This document shows positions 1-5,324 of a DNA stretch of 6,900 nt, in pieces (the first letter of the stretch is position 1; the number at the start of each line of letters is the position of its first letter). The DNA lies in NCBI GenBank assembly GCA_004525875.1, contig SPBQ01000123.1, positions 1 to 6,900 of the forward strand. The letters are read 5' to 3'. Below the pieces are notes generated by a model. The model was not told where the DNA came from. It saw only the letters and a program-made list of their open reading frames with translations, and did no database searches. The DNA comes from Myxococcales bacterium (GTDB lineage: Bacteria > Desulfobacterota_B > Binatia > UBA1149 > SPBQ01). A program made the translations under genes and the position numbers.

Positions 1-2
1 CC

Positions 3-980
3 TATGACATGCGCGCACCCGCGTTCGGTGCACCGACCGGCGAGCTCTGGGCCGCCGCGCTCGATCAGGTGACATGGGCGGACGATCTCGGCTTCGACCT
101 CGTCGGTCTCGGCGAGCATCACGCCAGCGAGGACGGCTACGATCCCTCGCCGCTGATCCTCGCCTCCGCGATGGCGGGACGCACCCGTCGCATCCGCTTG
201 CGAACCTCCGTCTTGCTCGTTCCGTTCTATGACCCGATCAAGCTGGCCGAGGACGCCGCCGTCTTGCAGATCATCTCGGGCGGACGCCTCATCCTCGGCA
301 TCGGCGGCGGGTACCGACCGGCGGAGTTCGAGATGTTCGGGCGTGACCCTGCCGATCGCTGGCGTGCCGTCGGTGATGCGTGCCGGCTGTTGCGACTGGC
401 GTGGTCCGGCGAGCCGTTCGAGTGGGAAGGCCGACGCTGCCACGTCACGCCGCGCCCCGACCCACCACCGCCGATCGTCATCGGCGGGAGCACGGCGCGG
501 GCAGCGCGCCGCGCCGCCCGCATCGCCGATGGCTGGCTGCCGCCGCTCGATCCACGCTTGTGGGATCCGTATCGCGAGGCCTGCGTCGATCTCGGCAAAC
601 GAGATCCCGGCGCCTACCCTTCTCAAGGCCCGATCTTCCTGTGGGTGACGAAGGACCCGGACCGTGCGTGGCCGCGCTTGATGCCGCATGTGCTTCACCA
701 GATTCGCATGTACAGGCGGTGGACGCTGGAGGCCTTCGGCAAGGCCGCCGGACCCTACGCCGGCGAGCCCGACGAGGAGTCGGTGCGCCGTAACCCGGCC
801 TACCAGGTGATGACACCCGAGGACGCGATCGAGATGGCCGAGCGACTCGGCCCGGACGGGCAGCTCTACTTGAACCCGCTGCTCGCCGGCATCGACCCGG
901 CGTACGCGCGCGAGATGCTCGCCCTGTACGAGCGTGAGGTTCATCCATACTTACCCCACCGCAAGGAGGCAGACGGATGA
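3..980 (+). CDS. LLM-class (luciferase-like) flavin-dependent oxidoreductase, 5' partial
   Basis: Predicted FMN- or F420-dependent monooxygenase/oxidoreductase of the bacterial luciferase-like TIM-barrel superfamily, cytosolic. Family hallmarks in order, numbered from the ATG at 9: GLGEHHASEDGYDPSP near residues 33-48, then a segment reading RIRLRTSVLLVPFYDPIKLA near 61-80, then SGGRLILGIGGGYRPAEFEMFG near 90-111. A PPPPIVIGGST stretch follows near 152-162, matching the late barrel strand that contacts flavin phosphate in this family. The frame stays open to the left edge (TAT GAC before the ATG). Relatives usually begin with a short beta strand ending in FYDMR, so the ATG at 9 is probably internal and about 8-10 residues lie outside the window. 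The stop overlaps the next ATG (ATGA), which implies translational coupling with the SDR gene. The substrate is unknown. LLM plus SDR pairs are common in catabolic gene sets for terpenoid, steroid or xenobiotic compounds, but that link is inference. Confidence 0.88.
   Translation, partial: YDMRAPAFGAPTGELWAAALDQVTWADDLGFDLVGLGEHHASEDGYDPSPLILASAMAGRTRRIRLRTSVLLVPFYDPIKLAEDAAVLQIISGGRLILGIGGGYRPAEFEMFGRDPADRWRAVGDACRLLRLAWSGEPFEWEGRRCHVTPRPDPPPPIVIGGSTARAARRAARIADGWLPPLDPRLWDPYREACVDLGKRDPGAYPSQGPIFLWVTKDPDRAWPRLMPHVLHQIRMYRRWTLEAFGKAAGPYAGEPDEESVRRNPAYQVMTPEDAIEMAERLGPDGQLYLNPLLAGIDPAYAREMLALYEREVHPYLPHRKEADG
963..969 (+). promoter_or_regulatory. Shine-Dalgarno site of the SDR gene
   Basis: AAGGAGG lies 7 nt before the ATG at 977, inside the end of the preceding coding region. 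It favours the start at 977 over the in-frame ATG at 1007. Confidence 0.75.
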
Positions 981-1735
981 CGCAGCGATCATCAGACACC
1001 GCGACGATGGACGACAAGGTCGCGGTGGTCACGGGCGGCGGCCGTGCCATCGGTCGCGGCATTGCCCTGGCGCTCGCACGCGCGGGCGCCGCCGTGGCGG
1101 TCAACGACCTGCATGCCGATCGCGCAGAGGGCGTGGCCGCGGAGATTGCGGCGGCCGGCGGTCGTGCGATCTCCGTCCAGGGCGACGTCGCCGACATCGA
1201 GAGCGTCCGCGCGATGGCCACTCGCGTGTCGGCCGAGCTCGGGCCCACCGATATCCTCGTGAACAACGCCGGAGTTCCCGAGACGTTCATTCCGACCCCG
1301 TTTCTCGATACGAAGCCCGAGCACTGGGAGTCGTTCCTGAGCGTCAACCTCCACGGCGTTCTCCATTGCGTGCACGCGTTCGCCGGCGCGATGTGCGAGC
1401 GCGGACGCGGTCGCATCGTCACGATCTCCTCGGAGGCGTGGCGCACCGGCACGCCGATAGGAATCTCGCTGTACGCCGCCGGCAAGGCGGGCGCGATCGG
1501 ATTCACACGGCAGCTGGCCGCCGAGATCGGGCGCCACGGCGTGACGGCCAACTGCATCGCGCTCGGAGAGATGGACAATATCCCGTTTCCACCCGAGCAC
1601 TGGAAACGCTACCCGATCCCCCGCGCCGGCACGCCCGAGGATGTCGCGGCGCTCGTCCTGTACCTCGCCTCGGACACCGCCTCATGGATCACGGGCCAGG
1701 TGATCGCGCTCAACGGCGGCCTCGTTACGTCGTGA
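977..1735 (+). CDS. Short-chain dehydrogenase/reductase (classical SDR), 252 aa
   Basis: Cytosolic NAD(P)-dependent oxidoreductase with a complete classical SDR fold and normal family length. The glycine-rich cofactor loop is TGGGRAIG at residues 19-26, with Ala in place of the usual middle Gly of GIG. Asp44 ends the second beta strand (VAVND), which usually favours NAD(H) over NADP(H). GDV at 69-71 and NNAG at 96-99 are both present. The catalytic tetrad is Asn124, Ser152, Tyr166 and Lys170 (YAAGK). The C-terminal part has AALVLYLASDTASWITGQ followed by ALNGG, typical of the FabG-like branch. A strong ribosome site 7 nt upstream supports this start. The gene overlaps the LLM gene by 4 bp and its own TGA overlaps the GTG of the next gene by 4 bp, so the three look co-translated. 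The residues around the active site are not enough to name a substrate. It probably oxidises or reduces a hydroxyl/keto intermediate in the same pathway as the LLM enzyme (inference). Confidence 0.93.
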   Translation: MTQRSSDTATMDDKVAVVTGGGRAIGRGIALALARAGAAVAVNDLHADRAEGVAAEIAAAGGRAISVQGDVADIESVRAMATRVSAELGPTDILVNNAGVPETFIPTPFLDTKPEHWESFLSVNLHGVLHCVHAFAGAMCERGRGRIVTISSEAWRTGTPIGISLYAAGKAGAIGFTRQLAAEIGRHGVTANCIALGEMDNIPFPPEHWKRYPIPRAGTPEDVAALVLYLASDTASWITGQVIALNGGLVTS

Positions 1736-2277
1736 GCTCCACCGGCACGTTCGATCCGCAGCGCATCCGGCGCTTCGGTAACTACAGCTACCGGAGCGTG
1801 ACCGAAGGCCGTGAGCTGCAACCCGATGCGCGCGGCTCCGACGGAGTGCAGATCGCGGTCGGCGCGGTGTTGCTATGCGCAAGCCTCGCGCTGATCTTCG
1901 CCGGAGCGGTACCGCTGCCGCCGGCGATCGCGCTGGGGGTGATGGGAACCCTGATAGCGCTCCCCGCGGTCGCCGCCGCCACCGATCGCAGCCGCACGCT
2001 GATCAACGGCGATTCGATCGCGTTCGGTGAGCCGCGAGCGCATCCCGACGTACGCTGGAGCGTCGGCGACGTCGCCGCCGTGGAGCTCCACCGGCCGAGC
2101 CGCAAGGTCCCTTCGGCGCTCCGCCCAAGACGTTCGCCCGAGGCGTGGCGCGTGCGGCTGCGCAATGGCCGCGGCGAGCATTTTCCGCCCGTGTACGCGC
2201 TGTTCGGCGAAGACGACGCGCGAGCTCTGGCCGCCGAGCTCGCCACACGGCTCGACGCGCGGCTCGAAGAGAAGTAG
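1732..2277 (+). CDS. Small two-helix membrane protein with a cytosolic, PH-like C-terminal domain (hypothetical), 181 aa
   Basis: I do not recognise a named family. The reading frame runs far upstream inside the SDR gene, but that part is Arg/Gly/Asp-rich shadow translation. Protein-like composition begins at the GTG at 1732, which overlaps the SDR stop codon (GTGA), a classic coupling arrangement. There is no strong ribosome site of its own. The protein has a hydrophilic N-terminus (1-38) with Arg and aromatic residues, two hydrophobic helices near residues 39-60 and 63-84 separated by a Pro-rich turn (VPLPP), and a soluble region of about 97 residues. That region looks like beta strands with a final amphipathic helix (DDARALAAELATRLDARLEEK region, 160-181). 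Two membrane helices followed by a strand-rich domain recall bacterial PH-domain or YcxB-like proteins, but this is a layout resemblance only. Its position suggests it belongs to the LLM-SDR operon; its role is unknown. Confidence 0.75.
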   Translation: MSSTGTFDPQRIRRFGNYSYRSVTEGRELQPDARGSDGVQIAVGAVLLCASLALIFAGAVPLPPAIALGVMGTLIALPAVAAATDRSRTLINGDSIAFGEPRAHPDVRWSVGDVAAVELHRPSRKVPSALRPRRSPEAWRVRLRNGRGEHFPPVYALFGEDDARALAAELATRLDARLEEK

Positions 2278-2334
2278 CGCAGGTCGCTCGAGTCTCGCCC
2301 GACATGGCGCCTGCAGTGGCCTGATCGCGTCGTC

Positions 2335-2346
2335 GAGCGTACGCTC
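2335..2346. promoter_or_regulatory. Perfect 12-bp palindrome, candidate operator
   Basis: GAGCGTACGCTC is a perfect inverted repeat in the 102-bp spacer between the membrane-protein gene and the PPOX gene, 33 bp before the PPOX start. It could be a dimeric regulator site. No convincing -35/-10 pair is visible beside it. Short palindromes arise by chance in GC-rich DNA, so confidence is low. Confidence 0.3.
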
Positions 2347-2365
2347 CGCCATCATTCACCGGCGG

Positions 2366-2373
2366 AAGGAGGT
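2366..2373 (+). promoter_or_regulatory. Shine-Dalgarno site of the PPOX gene
   Basis: AAGGAGGT is a near-full match to the anti-SD sequence and sits 6 nt before the ATG at 2380. It fixes that start and predicts efficient translation. Confidence 0.85.
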
Positions 2374-2379
2374 ACTGAC

Positions 2380-3006
2380 ATGAGCAATCGCGATCCGCAC
2401 TTGATCGAGAGCGTCGAGGAGCTACGCGGGATCGTCGGCGAGCCGATCAAGCAGGTGCCGCTGAAACTGTGGACCCGTCTCGAGGCTGAAGCCATCGACT
2501 ACATCGCGGCCTCTCCGCTCCTGATCCTGTCGACCGCCGATGCGCAGGGACGTCAGGACGCCTCACCCAAGGGGGACCTGCCGGGTTTCGCCGAGGTAGA
2601 GGACGAGGGCACACTTCTCATTCCCGACCGTCCCGGCAACAAGCTGGTCATGGGGCTGCAGAACATCCTGGCGAATCCACGCGTCGGCCTGCTCTTCATG
2701 GTTCCGGGCACGCCGGAGACGCTGCGCGTGAACGGGAGCGCCGAGCTCACGCGCGATCCAGCCGTGCTCGAGCGTCTGTCCGCGCGCGGAAAGCCGGCCG
2801 TGCTCGCGGTCCGCGTGCGGGTCGAGGAGTGTTTTTTCCATTGCGCGAAGGCGTTCCTGCGCTCCTCGCTGTGGAAGCCCGAGAGCTGGCCGGAGCGCAG
2901 GAAGATCTCGTTCGGAAACATGATCGCGAAGCGGATGGGGGCAGACGGCCAGGTCGCGGGCGCGATCGACGAGATGGTCGAGCAGGACAACCGGGAGAAT
3001 CTCTGA
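2380..3006 (+). CDS. Pyridoxamine 5'-phosphate oxidase-fold FMN-binding protein (MSMEG_1061/DR_2398-like), 208 aa
   Basis: A split-beta-barrel flavoprotein of the PPOX superfamily, cytosolic. It most resembles the FMN-dependent subgroup known as MSMEG_1061 or DR_2398 type (from memory, not searched). Characteristic blocks in order: SPLLILSTADAQGRQDASPK at residues 45-64, the first barrel strands; GDLPGF at 65-70; LIPDRPGNKL at 80-89, an expected flavin-phosphate contact region; NILANPRVGLLFMVPG at 95-110; ETLRVNGSAEL at 113-123. A Cys/His/Trp-bearing C-terminal block follows (ECFFHCAKAFLRSS near 149-162, then LWKPESWP). It is not the pyridoxal-phosphate biosynthesis enzyme PdxH, whose substrate signature is not evident. 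Members of this subgroup are mostly uncharacterised reductases or flavin/F420-binding proteins. The start is set by a strong ribosome site. It is separated by 102 bp from the upstream unit and by 140 bp from top6B, so it may be a single-gene transcript or a read-through partner of the upstream operon. Confidence 0.88.
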   Translation: MSNRDPHLIESVEELRGIVGEPIKQVPLKLWTRLEAEAIDYIAASPLLILSTADAQGRQDASPKGDLPGFAEVEDEGTLLIPDRPGNKLVMGLQNILANPRVGLLFMVPGTPETLRVNGSAELTRDPAVLERLSARGKPAVLAVRVRVEECFFHCAKAFLRSSLWKPESWPERRKISFGNMIAKRMGADGQVAGAIDEMVEQDNRENL

Positions 3007-3033
3007 TCGACGGACGACGGCCAGCTCGTCGAT
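3006..3033 (+). terminator. Stem-loop at the PPOX stop codon, possible weak terminator
   Basis: ATCGACG (3006-3012) pairs perfectly with CGTCGAT (3027-3033) across a 14-nt loop, starting in the last base of the stop codon. An alternative pairing GACGA/TCGTC (3013-3017 with 3026-3030) is also possible. No T-tract follows, so it is not a textbook intrinsic terminator. It could slow polymerase or protect the 3' end. Confidence 0.3.
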
Positions 3034-3067
3034 TCCGCGCATCTGCGCCGCACCCCGGCGTGCCGTG

Positions 3068-3078
3068 CGCACTGTGCG
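3068..3078. promoter_or_regulatory. Interrupted palindrome upstream of the top6 promoter
   Basis: CGCAC-T-GTGCG is a perfect 11-bp inverted repeat about 30 bp upstream of the -10 box. It overlaps a direct repeat of GTGCG (3065-3069 and 3074-3078, 9 bp apart). It lies where an activator or repressor could bind relative to the promoter. This is a sequence observation only. Confidence 0.3.
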
Positions 3079-3085
3079 AACGCGG

Positions 3086-3114
3086 TCGGAAACCCGCCGC
3101 GCAGTGGGTATAAT
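3086..3114 (+). promoter_or_regulatory. Predicted sigma-70-type promoter of the top6BA operon
   Basis: A perfect TATAAT -10 hexamer lies at 3109-3114, conspicuous in such GC-rich DNA. The best-placed -35 is TCGGAA at 3086-3091 with a 17-bp spacer, matching only 3 of 6 consensus bases, so the promoter may need an activator. A TG pair at 3105-3106 is one base off the extended -10 position. Transcription would start near 3120-3122, giving a leader of about 25 nt before the TTG start at 3147. Confidence 0.6.
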
Positions 3115-3123
3115 TCGCGCGAA
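3114..3123. promoter_or_regulatory. Palindrome overlapping the predicted top6 transcription start
   Basis: TTCGCGCGAA is a perfect 10-bp inverted repeat that begins in the last base of the -10 box and covers the expected +1. A protein bound here would block initiation, so it is a candidate repressor site. Its short length and CpG-rich core mean chance is possible. Confidence 0.35.
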
Positions 3124-3134
3124 CTCACCGCTTC

Positions 3135-3143
3135 GAGGAGAGG
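3135..3143 (+). promoter_or_regulatory. Shine-Dalgarno site deciding the TTG start of top6B
   Basis: GAGGAGAGG ends 3 nt before TTG at 3147, with the core AGGAG ending 6 nt before it. The in-frame GTG at 3156 would sit 15 nt away and the first in-frame ATG is at 3213, so TTG is the best-supported start despite being the rarest of the three codons. Confidence 0.6.
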
Positions 3144-3146
3144 ACG

Positions 3147-5306
3147 TTGGCCAACGTGAAATCGAAGAAGAGGACGACGAGCGCGCGCGGCGACGCAGCG
3201 CGGACGGGCACCATGGGAAAGACGAGCGGTAGCCGGGAGGCACAAAGAACCACGGCGCCGTCCAACGGCCGTCCCAAGCGCCGCAATGCGACGGCCGAAT
3301 CGATGGCCGCCGCCCAGCGCGACATCTCGGTCAGCGAGTTCTTCGCGAAGAACCGCCACTTGCTGGGCTTCGACAATCCGCGCAAGGCGCTGCTCACCAC
3401 CGTCAAGGAGGCCGTCGACAACTCGCTCGACGCCTGTGAGGAAGCCGGCATCGTCCCGGAGATCTGGGTCCACATCGAGCAGACCGCCGCCAACCGCTAC
3501 AAGGTCGGCGTCCAGGACAACGGCCCCGGCATCGTCAAGAAGCAGATCCCGCTCATCTTCGGCAAGCTGCTGTACGGGTCGAAGTTTCACCGCCTGCGCA
3601 TGAGCCGCGGCCAGCAGGGCATCGGCATCAGCGCCGCCGGCATGTACGGCAAGCTCTCCACGGGCAAGCCGGTGAAGATCATCTCGAAGGTGTCGGTGCG
3701 AAAGCCTGCGCACTACTACGAGGTGGAGATCGACACCAAGAAGAACGTCCCCGAGATCCACAACGGCCGCGGCGACGGCGTCGATATTCCTCCCGGCGAG
3801 AAGGGTCTGAACTACATGACCCAGCACGGCATCGAGTGGGTGGCTCACTTCGATGCGGGCGAGGAGGGTAAAGGGGCGGAGGTGACGAGCGGCACGCGCG
3901 TGACGATCGAGATCGAGGCTCGCTACCAGCGCGGGCGCGGAAGCGTCGATGACTACCTGCAGCAGACGGCCATCGCCAATCCGCACGTCACCGTCCGCTA
4001 CATCGACCCGGAGGGGAACGAGACCACGTACGCGCGTTCGACGCGCACGCTCCCGGATGAGCCGAAGGAGATCAAGCCGCATCCGTACGGGGTGGAGCTC
4101 GGCCGCCTCATCACGATGATGAAGGATACCAAGGCGCCGACGCTCTCACAGTTCCTCACCACCTCTTTTTCGCGAGTTACCCCCAGCGTCGCGCGAAAGA
4201 TCTGCCACGCGGCAAAGCTCAGCACGCGCGCCACGACCAAGCGCATCGGCCGTAACGAGGCCGATGCGCTCTACGACGCTATCCAGGGCACCAAGATCTC
4301 GGCGCCGTCCACCGACTGCATTTGCCCGATCGGAGAAGAGCTGCTGCTGAAGGGCCTGCACCATGTCGTGCCCGGTCAGTTCTACGTGGCGGCCACACGG
4401 CCGCCGGCAGTCTACCGCGGCAACCCGTTCCAGGTCGAGGTTGCGCTGGCCTATGGCGGCGGCAGCAGCGTGGAGCGGGTCTCCTTCGAGATGCTGGCCG
4501 AGCTGCTCGCGGAGAGCGACGCGCGCACGCTCCGCCAGTTCCTGATCAACTCGTTCGACGGACTCGGCGCCGACGCCGCCGAGCGGATCCTCAAGGACGG
4601 CAAGTTCGGCAGCCGGCAGTCGCCGAGCAAGATGAAGAAGTCGGAGATCGAGACGCTGCTCGCATCGATGCAGAACGTCAACGTGTCCGAGGGCCAGAGC
4701 ATGCAGATGTTGCGCTACGCCAATCGCGTGACGCTGCAGTTCCAGCAGGGCGCCTGTGCGATCACGCAGGCCGTCATGAAGACGAACTGGCGCTCCTACG
4801 GGCTGTCGCAGTCGCGCGGCTCGCTGCCCTCGGGCCCGGTGACCGTGATGGTGCACCTGGCCAGCGTGTGGGTGCCGTTCACCAGCGAGTCGAAGGAAGC
4901 GATCGCATCGTACCCGGAGATCGAGAAGGAGCTGCGGCTCGGACTGCAAGCGGCGGGTCGCAAGCTCGCGATGTACTTGCGCCGTCGCAAGCGCGTGAAG
5001 CAGGAAGGCGAGCGGCGCGGAATCTTCCTTCGCTACCTCGGCGAGGTCGCCACCGCGGTCAGCACCATCAACGGCACCGATCGCGACGTCCTGTACGAGC
5101 GGCTCATGACTGTGGCGAAGACGAAGACCGCCGAGGCCGACGTCAAGCTCGACAGCCGCGGTCGACCGATCGAGGAGCCCGAGGACGAGGATTACGGCAG
5201 CAACGTCCTGATCGTAGAGAGCAACGCACCGACCGAAGCCGTCGATGTGCGCGCGACGGGTGATCAGAGCCCGAAGATCGCCCAGGAAGAGCTGTTCGAC
5301 GAGTAA
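3147..5306 (+). CDS. top6B: DNA topoisomerase VI subunit B (GHKL ATPase), 719 aa
   Basis: ATPase subunit of type IIB topoisomerase VI. With Top6A it forms an A2B2 enzyme that passes one DNA duplex through another, relaxing supercoils and unlinking molecules. Residues 1-58 are a Lys/Arg/Ser/Thr-rich, probably disordered tail. The GHKL fold starts near SVSEFFAKNRHLLGF (61-75). It carries the N-box EAVDNSLDA (88-96; Glu88 general base, Asn92 for Mg2+), the G1 box DNGPGI (124-129) and the ATP-lid block SRGQQGIGIS (153-162). An H2TH-like region follows at about 330-410 (TPSVARKICHAAKLSTRATT). RPPAVYRGNPFQVEVALAYG spans roughly 417-436. An extra segment of about 75-80 residues at 440-517 precedes LRYANRV and the transducer domain, where PFTSESKEAI carries the switch lysine Lys583. 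The C-terminus is acidic (EEPEDEDYG onward). It is clearly longer than the Sulfolobus protein (about 530 aa) because of tail, insertion and C-terminus. Not GyrB/ParE (no toprim domain) or MutL. TTG start. Confidence 0.96.
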   Translation: MANVKSKKRTTSARGDAARTGTMGKTSGSREAQRTTAPSNGRPKRRNATAESMAAAQRDISVSEFFAKNRHLLGFDNPRKALLTTVKEAVDNSLDACEEAGIVPEIWVHIEQTAANRYKVGVQDNGPGIVKKQIPLIFGKLLYGSKFHRLRMSRGQQGIGISAAGMYGKLSTGKPVKIISKVSVRKPAHYYEVEIDTKKNVPEIHNGRGDGVDIPPGEKGLNYMTQHGIEWVAHFDAGEEGKGAEVTSGTRVTIEIEARYQRGRGSVDDYLQQTAIANPHVTVRYIDPEGNETTYARSTRTLPDEPKEIKPHPYGVELGRLITMMKDTKAPTLSQFLTTSFSRVTPSVARKICHAAKLSTRATTKRIGRNEADALYDAIQGTKISAPSTDCICPIGEELLLKGLHHVVPGQFYVAATRPPAVYRGNPFQVEVALAYGGGSSVERVSFEMLAELLAESDARTLRQFLINSFDGLGADAAERILKDGKFGSRQSPSKMKKSEIETLLASMQNVNVSEGQSMQMLRYANRVTLQFQQGACAITQAVMKTNWRSYGLSQSRGSLPSGPVTVMVHLASVWVPFTSESKEAIASYPEIEKELRLGLQAAGRKLAMYLRRRKRVKQEGERRGIFLRYLGEVATAVSTINGTDRDVLYERLMTVAKTKTAEADVKLDSRGRPIEEPEDEDYGSNVLIVESNAPTEAVDVRATGDQSPKIAQEELFDE

Positions 5307-5324
5307 GGGCGGGAGAGCGAGCCG

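Noticed and set aside
478..1578. 366-codon open frame on the - strand opposite the LLM and SDR genes
   Set aside because: Low-complexity Arg/Pro/Ser/Ala composition, no motif, and it crosses the boundary of two well-supported + strand genes.
934..1731. Upstream part of the frame that ends at 2277, read as a fused 447-residue protein
   Set aside because: Within the SDR gene this frame translates to Arg/Gly/Asp-rich noise. Protein-like sequence begins only at the GTG at 1732.
3006..3033. Intrinsic terminator after the PPOX gene as a firm call
   Set aside because: The 7-bp stem is real but no T-tract follows, so it is kept only as a low-confidence stem-loop.
2553..4082. Long open frame on the - strand (509 codons) across PPOX and top6B
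   Set aside because: It lies opposite two genes with clear family motifs. Its Arg/Ala/Leu/Asp-rich translation has no recognisable motif, which is the usual antisense pattern in GC-rich coding DNA.
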